From Morella rubra (taxonomy: Eukaryota; Streptophyta; Magnoliopsida; Fagales; Myricaceae), in the NCBI GenBank assembly GCA_003952965.2, contig CM025855.1, forward strand, positions 13,583,833-13,647,832: a DNA stretch of 64,000 nucleotides, in the 5' to 3' direction. Shown here piece by piece: positions 1 to 11,403 of the stretch. The notes under the pieces were generated by a model. It saw nothing but the letters and a program-made list of their open reading frames with translations, did no database searches and was not told where the DNA came from. Position 1 is the first letter of the stretch; every line of letters starts with the position of its first letter. Position numbers and translations under genes: made by a program.

Positions 1-625
1 ACCACCATCCTACCACCATTAATTTAAACAACCAGGTTAAACACCATCTATCTAAACAACTCTCAATTTTGTCACATTCAGAACTATAACAATACTGAAC
101 TTGATCTCCCAATAATTTCTTGGTACTTATACTATACTATGCTTACTCAACCAATTATTAAACATTACTGTAACAATGAAGTTTAATAAACATAGTTGTA
201 AAAAAACATAGTACTACTAAATATTAATGTTAACAATTAGTGTTCTTCGGATTTCCTTACATGTCAATTCATCCCAACAACAACGCAGAAAAAAAAAAAA
301 ATTCCATTATTCATTTTAAATAAGATACCAAAACATCTTCGAAGGCAGTACTCGAGTTTGCTCTCAAATTACAGAAACATCTTGGACCCTCTATAGAACA
401 TTCATTTTGTTCACTTGCAGAGCTAAAGCTATTGTGTGATTCCAACATTTGGACGACTGAGATAAGAAAAAACAAAAATACCCACAACATTCAGATCTTA
501 AAATCAAGTCAAAAAGGGAAAAAGTGATGATACAAACCTTCAAGAAAATGGTTCTTCACCCGTACGTCTGAAAATGGTCAATAAGAGCAGATCTCAACTT
601 CGTGTTTGGCGGATGGAAGAAGATA

Positions 626-666
<41 letters not shown>

Positions 667-1050
667 AGTGGCTGCAAATGGAGATGTTGTCGAAAGTGTG
701 AGAGAAGTCGAGATAATGTAGAAGAAAGTCAGAACAGGGAGAAGGGCAAAATGGTAAAGTGTTATGGGTGAATATCATGAGGCGCGTGTTTATGGAGTCC
801 ATCTGTTTTAATGTCAAAAATGTACGAATTTTGATAATTTTTGAAACTTAAAGGAGGTAAATATCGGTTAAGATAGTTGGTGGATCGCGGTTGATTTTTA
901 GTCATACTTGGAGAACTATGAAATGACCCTAAAGTTATATTTAGCCCGCTAAAAGCAAATCCTTGTTTCTTCCCTGGCAGAAGTGGATCCAACTCACATG
1001 TAATGGATTCTCCTACTTACATCCTCAACCCCATTCGAACACGGCCTTTC
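1..1050. other. Upstream region of the PPR gene, no gene seen
   Basis: This is AT-rich intergenic sequence. Open frames on either strand are short and low-complexity. The only clear structure is a GA microsatellite near 629-662. The last few hundred bases must contain the promoter and 5' UTR of the PPR gene, but I see no TATA box I would defend. Confidence 0.6.
629..662. repeat. (GA)n microsatellite
   Basis: An uninterrupted GA dinucleotide run of about 17 units. GA runs are common in plant 5' regions. This one lies about 0.5 kb before the PPR start codon. Confidence 0.95.
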
Positions 1051-1147
1051 TTTGAATCCATTGCTTTCTTTGTGTTTTGTTTGCTTCGTGCCATCGGAAA
1101 ACAAAGAAGCCATAACGCTTTCTGCTGCCAGCTTACACTTTAAAACA

Positions 1148-3379
1148 ATGACCACGTCTTCCAGCTACTACTGCGCCTTACTGAAACTCTGCAGCGAAGC
1201 CCGAAACCAATCCCAAGTGAAGAAGCTTCATTGCCATTTTATCAAGACCTTGTCGGACCCAGAAACCTTTCTATTAAACAATCTCATCAGCACCTACAGC
1301 AAACTAGGAAATGTAGAGTATGCGCGCCGCGTATTCGATCAAGTGCCCCACCCAAACCTTTTCTCCTGGAACAACATCCTCTCCGCTTATTCGAAACGGG
1401 GTCATCTCTCGGAAATGCAATGGCTCTTTGATCGAATGCCAATTCAAGATGCGGTTTCGTGGAATTCCTTTGTTTCTGGGTACGCGCGTTATGGTTCTCT
1501 TGGAGAGTCGGTGGAGGTTTATAAGATGATGTTGAAAAATGCACCTGTTAATTTGAATCGGATTACGTTTTCGACAATGCTTATTCTGTCTTCTAATCAG
1601 AAGTCCATTGATTTGGGTAGGCAGATTCATGCCCAAATAGTCAAATTTGGTTTTCAGTCTTATGTTTTTGTGGGTTGCCCTTTAGTGGACATGTACTCAA
1701 CAACGAGGTTAATTTATGATGCAACGCAGGTTTTTGATGAGATGCCTGAAAAGAACGTGGTGATGTACAATACTATGATCACCGGGCTTTTGCGGCGGGG
1801 GATGGTTGAAGATGCGAGGATGCTATTTCAGGTTATGAAGGAGAGAGATTCAGTTTCATGGACAACAATGATAACAGGACTACTGCAAAATGGGTTGTGC
1901 AGAGAAGCAATACAGATTTTTAGAGATATGAGGTCCGAAGGTTTAGATATGGATCAATTTACTTTTGGTAGCGTTTTGACTGCTTGTGGGGGTCTCCTGG
2001 CCCTGGAAGAAGGCAAGCAGATTCATGCTTATATCATTAGGACAGATCATGAGCATAATGTCTTTGTGGGTAGTGCTCTGGTAGACATGTATTGCAAGTG
2101 TAGAAGCATAAAATCTGCTGAATCAGTTTTCATGACAATGACCAGTAAGAATGTTGTATCGTGGACTGCAATGCTAGTGGGTTATGGTCAAAACGGATAC
2201 AGTGAAGAAGCTATAAGGACTTTCTGCAATATGCAGAGATGTGGGATTGAGCCAGACGACTTTACTCTAGGGAGTGTAATTAGCTCCTGTGCAAACTTAG
2301 CGAGCTTAGAAGAGGGTGCCCAATTTCATGCTCGTGCTGTTGTGTCTGGCTTGATCTCTTTCATTACAGTTTCCAATGCACTTATTACGTTGTTTGGTAA
2401 ATGCGGAAGCATTGAAGATTCCCGTAGGATGTTCAATGATATGGACAATAGGGATGAGGTTTCCTGGACTGCATTGGTTTCAGGGTATGCCCAATTTGGA
2501 GAAGCCAAAGAGACCATTGATCTGTTCGAAACAATGTTGGCCCAAGGTTTGAAACCGGATGGAGTTACTTTCATTGGTGTTCTTTCTGCTTGCAGTAGAG
2601 CTGGATTGGTGGAAAAAGGACACTGGTACTTCCAGTCTATGATAAAAGAACATAGAATAACCCCACTTCCTGATCACTACAGTTGCATGATTGACCTTAT
2701 CAGTCGAGCGGGAAGACTGGAAGAAGCAAAAGCTTTTATAAATAAGATGCCTTTCCATCCTGATGCAATCGGTTGGGCCACCTTGCTGAGTTCATGTAGA
2801 TTCTATGGTAACATGGAAATTGGCAAATGGGCAGCTGAGACACTTCTGGAATTAGAGCCCCAGAACCCAGCGAGCTATATCTTGCTCTCAAGCATTTACG
2901 CTGCAAAAGGGCAATGGGATGGAGTGGCCCAATTAAGAAGAGGAATGAGGGATAAGGGAGCGAGGAAGGAACCAGGATGTAGTTGGATCAAATATAAGAA
3001 CAAAGTGCACATTTTCTCAGCAGATGATCAGTCAAGTCCATTTTTGAATCAGATATACTTTGAACTCAAGAAATTAAATTGCTTAATGGTAGAGGAGGGA
3101 TATGTTCCAGATATGAGTTCTGTTCTTCATGATGTTGAGGAGTCAGTGAAGATAAAAATGCTTAACCATCATAGCGAGAAGCTTGCAATTGCCTTTGGGT
3201 TGATATTTATTCCTGCTGGCCTTCCCATACGAGTATTTAAGAACCTCAGGGTCTGTGGGGATTGCCACAATGCCACAAAGTTTATTTCTAAGATAACTCG
3301 GAGAGAGATACTTGTAAGGGACTCTGCACGATTCCATGTATTTAAGGAGGGAACATGTTCATGTGGAGATTTTTGGTGA
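1148..3379 (+). CDS. PPR-DYW protein, At1g68930-like organelle RNA-editing factor
   Basis: An intronless PLS-class pentatricopeptide repeat protein. From residue about 35 it has tandem PPR units, with repeated signatures such as FSWNNILSAYSK, VSWTTMITGL and VSWTAMLVGYGQNG, then E/E+ motifs and a C-terminal DYW deaminase-like domain. The DYW domain shows the HSE zinc and catalytic motif near residue 674, CGDCH near residue 702 and the ending CSCGDFW, so DFW replaces the usual DYW. Such proteins bind organelle RNA through the repeats and direct C-to-U editing in mitochondria or plastids. Sequence and repeat order match Arabidopsis At1g68930 from memory. The start at 1148 gives 743 residues, the length I recall for that protein, and begins in the conserved segment (MTTSSSYY). 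An in-frame ATG at 1052 would add 32 residues and is the alternative. No frameshift is seen. Part of the gene reappears, inverted, at 29565-31373. Confidence 0.93.
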   Translation: MTTSSSYYCALLKLCSEARNQSQVKKLHCHFIKTLSDPETFLLNNLISTYSKLGNVEYARRVFDQVPHPNLFSWNNILSAYSKRGHLSEMQWLFDRMPIQDAVSWNSFVSGYARYGSLGESVEVYKMMLKNAPVNLNRITFSTMLILSSNQKSIDLGRQIHAQIVKFGFQSYVFVGCPLVDMYSTTRLIYDATQVFDEMPEKNVVMYNTMITGLLRRGMVEDARMLFQVMKERDSVSWTTMITGLLQNGLCREAIQIFRDMRSEGLDMDQFTFGSVLTACGGLLALEEGKQIHAYIIRTDHEHNVFVGSALVDMYCKCRSIKSAESVFMTMTSKNVVSWTAMLVGYGQNGYSEEAIRTFCNMQRCGIEPDDFTLGSVISSCANLASLEEGAQFHARAVVSGLISFITVSNALITLFGKCGSIEDSRRMFNDMDNRDEVSWTALVSGYAQFGEAKETIDLFETMLAQGLKPDGVTFIGVLSACSRAGLVEKGHWYFQSMIKEHRITPLPDHYSCMIDLISRAGRLEEAKAFINKMPFHPDAIGWATLLSSCRFYGNMEIGKWAAETLLELEPQNPASYILLSSIYAAKGQWDGVAQLRRGMRDKGARKEPGCSWIKYKNKVHIFSADDQSSPFLNQIYFELKKLNCLMVEEGYVPDMSSVLHDVEESVKIKMLNHHSEKLAIAFGLIFIPAGLPIRVFKNLRVCGDCHNATKFISKITRREILVRDSARFHVFKEGTCSCGDFW

Positions 3380-4638
3380 TGCAATTCTCTGACCGATGAT
3401 TTAGCAAGTAGGCTGATATAATGCTCATCCCAGATAACTTGCATTGAGATATCATTCGAAAGCGTAAGCTGATTTACGCAGAGGACCAAATATAGAAAAC
3501 ATCTTCATATACTGGGAACAAGGTACAGGTTATGTTTCCATGAAGCAACAGTCCTGGTGTCAAAATTACTGAAGCTCCATAAGAGAGAATGGTGTGAACT
3601 GAAGAAGTTCATCCTGACAAGGGGAACACCATATAGGTGTGGCTTTTTTGTTTTCTTACTGTTGTGGAGAAAGATTTTGGTCAGCGTTTGTACAGCAAAG
3701 CTGTACTGCACGAGAAAGTCGTGGGAATGACTGGATTAATCAATGGGCTTGGACAACTGGCCCAATTTAGGATTGTTCTAAGTCTGTCCTTGGGACTACA
3801 ACAAAGAAATGCAGACATAAATGCCCAGGTGTTTTATCATTTATCCTTGAAAATAAATACTGCTACAAATTAGAAAAACACAAACAGGGGAGACGGGCTA
3901 CCCAATGAGAGGAGGGTCAAAGAGAGATCTCCCGACCGCGGCATCCGCCTTCTTTGTGCGGGTGGAAGCAACTCACCATCCACCCAATCTATTTGCGTTC
4001 TGTGCCAACTTACGAACAACAGGGGGAGAAGGGGGCGGGGGCGGTGGTGGAAAGCTTAAGTTTTGCAAGGTGCCAGAAGATTCCTATGATCATCAGGTTG
4101 TGGAGTATCGTTTTGCTCGTCAAAGTAACTCCAACTTCGAGTTATCATTCCAATTAACTAGCATGTCCGCTGCCCGCAGATCAACCAGACTCATGGGGGC
4201 AGGGGCTTCCGCGCGTGCGCCCCCGGCTTCCTGTAAAAAGTTCTTAAAAATAAATATATTTACCAATTTTTGTTTAAGTTTCATAAAATTAGACCGAAAG
4301 AAGAATTTATAATTAAATCTTATACGTAAACTTTAATTAGTTTTGCTCTGTAACTTCTAAGGAAATATAAATTTCATAAACCTAAACAGAAAAAGGAATT
4401 TATAATTAAATATTATATATGAACTCTATTAGTTTTTTGTTTTTAATTTTTATTCTTACAAATTACAGTTATTATTTTTATTTTACATAAATATATGAAC
4501 TTTGTAAGATTTATTAATACGCTATAATCACATTCCACCCCTCTCAAAAACACAATTCTTGGTCCCCTACTGTTTTTTTTCTTCTTCTCAATAATGCATA
4601 AGGCTTTCATTACTTCTTGGAAACATAGAACCAAAAAA
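3380..4638. other. PPR 3' flank and AT-rich spacer
   Basis: The first ~500 bases are the likely 3' UTR, with an AATAAA at about 3852-3857 that could serve as a polyadenylation signal. An open frame at 3905-4312 has a G-rich stretch and matches nothing I know, so I do not call it a gene. From 4230 on the sequence is AT-rich without recognisable content. Confidence 0.5.
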
Positions 4639-5116
4639 GGGTAATGTTGTAGTACACTTGCTAATTATATGCTAAAATCAATCTTACCTCCCTTAAGTAT
4701 CAAAATGGTGATTTGCGTTCTTTATGTTTTGAATTTTCCTTTTGATTTGATGGTTAAGTCATGTGGAAAAATATGCAAAATGACCGAAAAGGCCCCTTTA
4801 AGACAAAATAAAAAATAAAAAAATTCAAGAAATAAATTAAAAATAAATAGATGATTAAAATAAAGATTCAATATTTTTATTTAAGAACATTACTTTTTTA
4901 TATATTTTTTTATTTTTAATGAATTTTTTTAATATTTTTAATAGTTTTGTCTTGGAGGGGCATTATGGTCATTTTGCATGTGATTTAACTATCAAATCAA
5001 ACTAAAGTCAAGGATTTATCATGTTCGAAATATAAGGAACGCAAATTGTCCTTTTGAAACTTAAGAGGATGAGATTGATTTTGACCTATAATTAGGGCTC
5101 CACTATGATATTACCC
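4639..5116. mobile_element. Fold-back (TIR) element, MITE-like, 478 bp
   Basis: The two ends are imperfect inverted repeats of about 190 bp. The left end begins GGGTAATGTTGTAGTACAC and the right end closes with CTCCACTATGATATTACCC. Inside, the arms share blocks such as AAAATCAATCT, TTTGCGTTC and CAAAATGACC. The centre is A/T-rich. No open frame is present, so this is a non-autonomous element. Flanking duplications are not clear; A-rich sequence lies on both sides. Size and long arms suggest a MULE-type or fold-back MITE. Confidence 0.8.
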
Positions 5117-6065
5117 TAAGAAAAAAACAAATATTGAAATACAAGCACAATCTATGAATCCAAACAAGTAGACTACAGTTGAGACAACTAGCGGTAACCC
5201 AACAAGAGTCAAAACATCGAAGTGCTCCATTCACAAGAGAGAGGGAGCAGTGGTGAGTTACGATAGACGACGACTATTGGTGAGCAAATGCTGGCAATGA
5301 AAGAGACTTTCAAAAAAATGCAAACAACAGAGGTAGAAGAGGGGCCGACGACAGAGGTGGCGAAGGACATCTATTGGGTAGGTGGCAAGCTTCGTGACGC
5401 ACACAAAGGCACTATCAAAGACCCCAGAGGAAGGCATAAGCCATTCAAGGAGGTTAGATGAATCACATCCATGGAGATGAATGAAAGATGTCTGGCATGA
5501 GATTATGAAGCGCAAGCAAAAAAGTCCATCAGGTACAAGGTGAATGATGGAGCTGACTTAGTGCCACCTTGGAAGCCTAGGGCAGACTTTGGCACCACCT
5601 TGGTAGGTTAGGAAGTTGGGGCCTTGATTGGTGGAGTGGTTGGGGGAGTGATTCTATGGAGATTTGAATGAGTAAGTGATTTAAGGAAGATTTGATTGGT
5701 GGAGTAATTATAAAAAAGATTTGATTGGGTTGGTGGAGTAAATCAATAAAATTTGGTTGGTGGAATAATTTAGGAAGATATGATTGAATCTTATTAGGAA
5801 ACTGCAACAAGGAGGAAGATTGCTAGGTCTTCTTGGGGCCTATAAATAAGAGCCAAATAGGTCATTGGATATTCATTCTCAGCTTTCGTGATTTTTGGGT
5901 AGCATAGCTAGAGAGTGTTTTGGGTTGTTTTCGGTATCAAGAGTGTAATGCTTGTCAACACTTGGGTTAAATTGGTGCAATTCGTGAATAAAATTTGGAG
6001 GTGCAATTCTTTGCAATTTGTGAATAGAAATTTGCCATTATTTTTTGGGAAATTTAATTTTTGGA
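5117..6065 (+). other. Transposon-like spacer with TTGGTGGAGT repeats and TATA motif
   Basis: No gene is recognised. Between about 5628 and 5790 a word close to TTGGTGGAGTAA recurs five times in irregular spacing, a decayed short tandem array. At about 5839-5847 there is CTATAAATA followed by a T-rich leader. Together they look like the promoter part of an old solo LTR, but I could not find LTR ends, so this is inference. Confidence 0.35.
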
Positions 6066-7760
6066 CACTAGGTTTTTACCCCTTTTACGAATTAGTCACT
6101 AGGAATTTTTTTTTTTTTTTTTTTCAGTTTTCAATCATTGAGTTTATGCCCTAGTAAATAATTGGTCTTTCTGTTAGTTGACTTTTGCTTTTACTAATGG
6201 GAACCCTGTCCACATCAGCCTCATTGCCTTGTCACCCATGTTTTTTCCATATCATTTCCCCCTTAGCCTAAAACTCTTCTAAATGACAGACGGTTGGTTC
6301 TGCACATTTTAGTCCAATCCACACCGTTTTAATAATGTACAACCCCAAATCTAACACTCTAACAGACACTCGACACTCCTCTCACACAACACCCCCAAAT
6401 CATGAACATCTGAGTACCCTAACCTGCAAGATCAAGTTCAGCATACACAGAGGGATTGAAGAGACTCATCAAGCCTAAAGAAATCGAAGACGCTTTCGCC
6501 CTTTTACGATAAACCCTAGACATAGAGGGATCGATGGGGATAGAGTAGCATTTGGTTCACTATGTTTGAACAAAGGTGAGTTTATGCTGGATGTGTGTGG
6601 ATTAAATTGATGAAATTTAAATTTCTTTAGATAAAATTAGTTTTGAAGAGCAGGTTCCTTTCGTTTCTGCATTGGGCAAAATTAGTTTTGTTTCGTTGGC
6701 AAAATGTCTGTTTTGGTAGTATGTTTGTTTGGGCAAAAATGTTTGTTTTGGCACTGAGCAAGAATGAGTTATGTTTCTATTGATTTCACAGCATATGTTT
6801 GTTCTAGAGGTTTGTCAATGGACGTGGAGTAATTTCATGAATGGATAGATTTTTCCAGCTGTGAAATCAAAGACTCCTTCAATTTTTGAATATTGACATT
6901 GTCTTCAATATCATTTGTCCAGAATACTGTTAGATTTTCAATTTTTGAATATGGACAGATACTGACATTGTCTTCAATTTTTGAATATGGATAGATTTTC
7001 TTACAATTACTTGAATACTCCATGAATATTGACATTGTCCAGAATCAAAGAGTAGTTTGGTGAATATAGACATTGTCATGAGAATCACCATCATCTGTTT
7101 CATTGGGGTTGAACATTTCTCAAATTGTTCATTAAATCTTCTTGGATCAAGCACCAGGAATCTTGAATGTTCCCTAGAGTCAATTGCCACACAGAAGATA
7201 AGAGTTTTCATTAACTTTATACCTTGGGTTTGTCTAAAACATCCTTTTCCACTATCTAATTTGAACAGCTAGCCATTCACTAAAAATGAACAGTTAACTC
7301 TCACTTGATGCCTTGTTAATTTCTAGGGTTGCTGATGACCCCTATTTTTAGAAGCCACCCAATCACTGTATTACCTTGGCTCTGCAGTGAAGTTAGATCT
7401 AGTAGGATGTTAGCCTAGATCTGTTTGGTGTTCTTGCTGATAAGACATTGTCTTGAATATTGACAATTACAAAACTACTCTTTGATTCTGGACAATTTAA
7501 TTCTCATGACAATGTCAATATTCATGGCAATTGTTGTGTATGAAGGCTTCTTATAGTTAGCCTTTGCATTGTTCAATTTTCTTATGTGTATGAAGGCTTC
7601 ATATCAGCAGCAATAATGATCTCAATTTTGTTTTCATTTGCTTTGAGAATTACTGGCACTACATGTTCGTAGACTGTAACTCCAAGTTATTTGTTCCCAT
7701 TGTACCTTTTATTTATTCAGCACGGTTTCGACAACTTTAGTCAAAATCAATGGACCATAC
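6066..7760. other. Decayed DNA-transposon region with inverted GACATTGTC blocks
   Basis: The start (ACTAGGTTTTTACCCC, then GTTAGTTGACTTTTG and CCACATCAGCC) resembles terminal sequence of plant MULE-like elements. From 6885 to 7085 the words GAATATTGACATTGTC and TTTTTGAATATGGA recur in direct orientation. The block at 7022-7085 returns reverse-complemented at about 7445-7530 (CAGAATCAAAGAGTAGTTT). No protein is recognised. Confidence 0.4.
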
Positions 7761-7766
7761 GACAAA

Positions 7767-7880
7767 AAGGTTTGTAGTTGTGGTATGAAAGCTCCGTTGA
7801 TAATGTCTTGGACAAATTCTAATCCAAGAAGACCTTTCTATAGATGTGTAAAGTTCGACGGAAAATCAATAAGTTAATTA
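7767..7880 (+). pseudogene. GRF-type zinc-finger fragment
   Basis: The short frame reads KVCSCGMKAPLIMSWTNSNP followed by RRPFYRCVKFDG and a stop. This fits the zf-GRF domain pattern: CxCG, then SWT, NP, R.F..C. GRF fingers bind single-stranded nucleic acid in helicases and nucleases, and small GRF proteins are frequent in plant genomes near transposons. No ATG lies in frame just upstream and the frame ends soon after the domain. It is therefore an isolated exon or a decayed gene, possibly captured by the surrounding MULE-like DNA. Confidence 0.6.
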
Positions 7881-8040
7881 CTGATTCGGCATTTAGGTTT
7901 GCCTGCATAAATGTACTACAAACCTATGTACTCAATTTGTTTGTAGAAGAATGGGCATTACTCTAAAATGCTCCTAGGAGTGTCATGGGTTGCAGTTGTT
8001 CCTGTGGGTGTTGCACTGATAAAAAGCACATCTACCTAGT

Positions 8041-8140
8041 AAGGTGTAATGTAATGTGTCAACGTAATGTATCTTGTGAACTGTCTTGTAATGTGTCTTG
8101 TGAACATTCTTGTAATTTGTTAGTGTAATGTGATGTGTTT
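8041..8140. repeat. Degenerate AATGTGTCTTGTGAAC tandem repeat
   Basis: Words close to GTAATGTGTCTTGTGAAC recur four to five times with a spacing near 25 bases. It is a short, decayed minisatellite with no coding potential. Confidence 0.5.
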
Positions 8141-8298
8141 TAATGTGTTGGGTATTTGGCACATTCAGACAAGGTATCTACTGTTATGAGTAATGCAGAA
8201 ACTTGACAAGCCTTGGTGTCCCTTTAACTTGACAAGGTATGGAAAGACAATTATGCAATTTTACAATTTCAACACAAAGACATTCTGCATTTTCTCCA

Positions 8299-8645
8299 GG
8301 TCTCCATATATGCAAATACATTCTGCATATTTACAGCTTCAACTCAACAACATTCTACATACAAACAGATAAGGACACTTTCAACACAACAACATTCTAC
8401 AAAAGGATGCAAAATTTTTACAGTTTCTCCATAAATGCAAATACATTCTGCATTTTTACAAGGGCATTACACCCAAATGTCAAACGCATCAGTCTGTATT
8501 TTTTATAGATACATTACACCTAAATGTCCAACACATCAGTCTGCATTTTTACAGCAACATTACACCCAAATGTCAAACACATCACTCTACATTTTTACAG
8601 CAACATTGCACCCCAAATGTCAAACACATCGTTCTACATCTACCA
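8299..8645. repeat. 46-bp tandem repeat with upstream duplicated unit
   Basis: From 8465 four copies of a 46-47 bp unit follow each other, starting at about 8465, 8512, 8558 and 8604. Each contains CATTACACCCAAATGTCAAA, then CACATC and CTACATTTTTACAGCAA, with a few substitutions. Upstream, a segment around TCTCCATATATGCAAATACA occurs at about 8299 and again at about 8425. Open frames through the array are a by-product of the periodicity. Confidence 0.85.
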
Positions 8646-8728
8646 ATGTACTTAGCTGAACTTTATAAAAATTCCTGAAACTTTACAAATACATAAGGGA
8701 AGTCAAACACTGCATACAAAATCAAGGC

Positions 8729-8960
8729 TTAAATGCATCACATGCCCCTGTGGTATATGCTAGTTGCATATATGCCCCTATGGAAAATAAGTCATTTTAA
8801 TACCCCTGAGATAGACCTTGAATTCACAGTATGCCTTTCTGTTCACTGGCCGTTTGAAAATATAACAGTAATTGATGATGTGGCAAAATTAAACACATCA
8901 GCACCAATAAGATGACCCCACGTGTCCTTTGGGCCCATAGTGGCTAAGTCAGTTTAAAAA
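8729..8960 (+). mobile_element. Candidate left terminus of a MULE
   Basis: The stretch begins TTAAATGCATCACATGCCCC and continues with repeated TATGCCCCTATGG, ATACCCCTGAG, and a block ending in GATGATGTGGCA. This wording is typical of terminal inverted repeats of Mutator-like elements in eudicots. A transposase remnant in the same orientation follows at 10.2-11.4 kb. The matching right terminus was not found. Confidence 0.45.
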
Positions 8961-10160
8961 AAAAAACTTCAATTTAGGATAAGTTGAATGGCGCCGTTCA
9001 GCTTATCCGGAATTCTCTTCTTCCCCCCATCATGAAACATTTAGATAATTTTCCCCCAATTTCAGCAAGCATCCAAGGAAGAAACATTGCAGCCCTAGAT
9101 AATTTGCCTTGAATGCTTTGGACTCAATTTCAAAGATAGTAAGCCACTTTGTTTGAAGAGAACGACAATAAGACAAAGGAAGTCAGCAAGAAGGAAGGAT
9201 TTGCACTTTGTTGGAAGAGAAGAAGGTTGCTTTCGACAGATTCCATTGGAGTTTCACTTGCATAGTGTGGTCCCCCTTTTTTATTCTTGAAAGGTGCTAA
9301 TAGTTAAAGGTTAGCAACTTTATGTCTTCAATCGGCACCTATGTGTTGTTTTTATAATTTATTCATGAGTGGAGGGCCCTATTTGTATGGTGGTGCAAGT
9401 TATTTGCTTTTGTATAGTTTGGGTTTGGGTTGCCCCCTTTTTAATGTTGTTTGTCATGCTGGGGGGTAAATGTTGTTTGTCTGCACGTGCTTTGTCTAAC
9501 ATTTAGTTGTCATAGAATATCTCCATGTGGTCCCTATTTTTTGGTTATGATTGTTTTTTGCATTGTTGGAAACATGCTGCTCATGGATAAACTACATCAT
9601 GGTGGTAGTTTCCTTTCTATATTGTCCTTTTATTTATTTTTAATGCTTAAACTCTTGAAAGTTGTCTGCTTAGATTCTTGGGTCATAGATCCTTTGCAAC
9701 ATCTTGAGCACATGTAGGCACAGCTGGATTGTTAATCATGTAATTGGATTGAGGACATGAAGTGAAGTGCCGTTGGTGATGGTTTTTTTTTTCACCTATT
9801 GTCCTATTGTTGGTTCTTTTTGGGCCTATTATAGTTGTTTCCAAAAAGGACTAGGTGAAGTGTCGTTGGCATAGTTAACTATAGGATATAACTTTTAGTT
9901 ACCTTGTATGCTCACAAGTTTTTAAATGATTTAAAGTAGGTTAGTGAAGGAGTTATTTTACTTTTATCTTAAAAACTAAACAATTGAGCCATATTATTCA
10001 ATATTTTGTAATATTATTTCAAATGTCGAAAAAAAAAGCACGACAATTTAGTGCAAGTCCTCTTTATGTTTAGCCATTTATTCCAATTTTTTTTTTATTA
10101 TTATTAAAAGAAGTCTTTTGTCATTGTAGAACTGAAAAACTTAATTTTTTTTTTTTGTAT
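8961..10160. other. Non-coding stretch between MULE end and transposase remnant
   Basis: This is T-rich sequence with homopolymer runs. A short frame at 9451-9717 has no recognised motif. It is most simply the 5' part of the MULE, including a decayed leader and introns. Confidence 0.4.
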
Positions 10161-11403
10161 CTAGAAATGGTGCACATATATGTACATCACGACGAATTTC
10201 TAAGTCAATCACTGGATGTATACGCTGGAGGTGAGGTTGATCACATAGGCAACCTTAACCTAGATTATCTCTTAGTGGTGGTTATTAAGAAATTTGTGAG
10301 CAAGAATATGGGGTACTTGAAACATTAAGAAATTCACCTATAAGTTTTGCCATGATGAGACGAAGCTGTTCACATATTTCATAAGTGACGATGATGGGAG
10401 GAAGTTCCTGAATATTCTAGTGCAAACAAGGCAAGAGGAGTTGCACTTATATGTGGTGCAATCGGTTGATATCCCATCTTTTGAGGGGGTAGATGATGAT
10501 TGGGATGACGACGATTATGGATGTGGGGAACATATGTATGGAGATGGGGTTAGGGGTTGGGGATAGTGGATGGGGTTGGGGGTTGTGATGATGGAGGTTG
10601 GGGATTGTGATGATGGAGTTGGGGATGGTGAAGATGTCGATATGCTGGTCACGTGGAAGTGTTGTAGCCTTCACGTGATTTCGAAGGCAACACTGAAGAA
10701 CACTGAGGAACAACCAAAGCTCTTTCAAGACAATAATGATAAGGATGCTGTGAAGAGGGATCAGGATAATGTAATGGCATTGTTTCGAGCGACTCATTTG
10801 GTTGTTAGGGAGACCAAGGAGGCACCTAGGAGTCTAGTGAGCCTAAAGATAGTATGAGCGAGGGTGATATAAGGAAGGTGACGAAGGCTGTCAGAGTAGA
10901 ATGAAGTATCCATAGTTTCATGACACAGACCTATCATCTGGAAGAAGGTTGAAGTTATGCACAGGATTGAGGTTTAGAGACTTAAACCTTTTCAAGAGTG
11001 CCCTTCAACAATTTTGCATCCAAAATAGCTTCGCATATAGCTATGTTAAATTTGACCAGTCATGTGTGACAGCCAAGTGCAAGGCTCCAAATAGCAATTG
11101 CATATTCATTGTTCGATTTAGAATGAAAGGTGCGATTCAGATCAAGACTTGACATTAAGCCACTAGTCCTATGGTACCCACTACATCAATGCCACTGTGA
11201 CTGCAAAATGGATTGTCATTTAGTATTTGGAGAAGATCGAAAACACTCCCAATTAATCCATCACCGCACTAAGGGAAGAGATTCATAGAGATTGGATGGT
11301 GGGTCTCTAAGTTCAAGGCTTATCGGGAGTTGAAGTTGGCCTTGGAGATGATTAATGGGAGCCATGCAGAGCAGAACAAACATTGCTATGATTACGCTGC
11401 TGC
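10160..11403 (+). pseudogene. Degenerate MULE (MuDR-type) transposase, N-terminal part
   Basis: Scattered frames recall the N-terminal half of plant MuDR transposases. Around 10168 a segment reads MVHIYVHHDEFLSQSLDVY and GGEVDHIGNL, like the PB1-like start. An acidic stretch follows (VDDWDDDDYG, about 10487). At 10949-11152 comes a region like the transposase DNA-binding part (FKSALQQFCIQNSF, then YVKFDQSCVTAKCKA). At 11290-11400 the conserved segment WVSKFKAYRELKLALEMING is clear, ending YDYAAA. Several stops and frame changes separate these pieces, and the catalytic DDE domain is missing: after YDYAAA the sequence switches to an LTR-like start. Confidence 0.7.

Noticed and set aside
3905..4312. 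135-codon frame after the PPR gene
   Set aside because: Low-complexity glycine run, no motif, no splice or promoter support.
8299..8645. CRISPR-like array
   Set aside because: Units follow each other directly with no unique spacers, and the genome is a plant nuclear genome.
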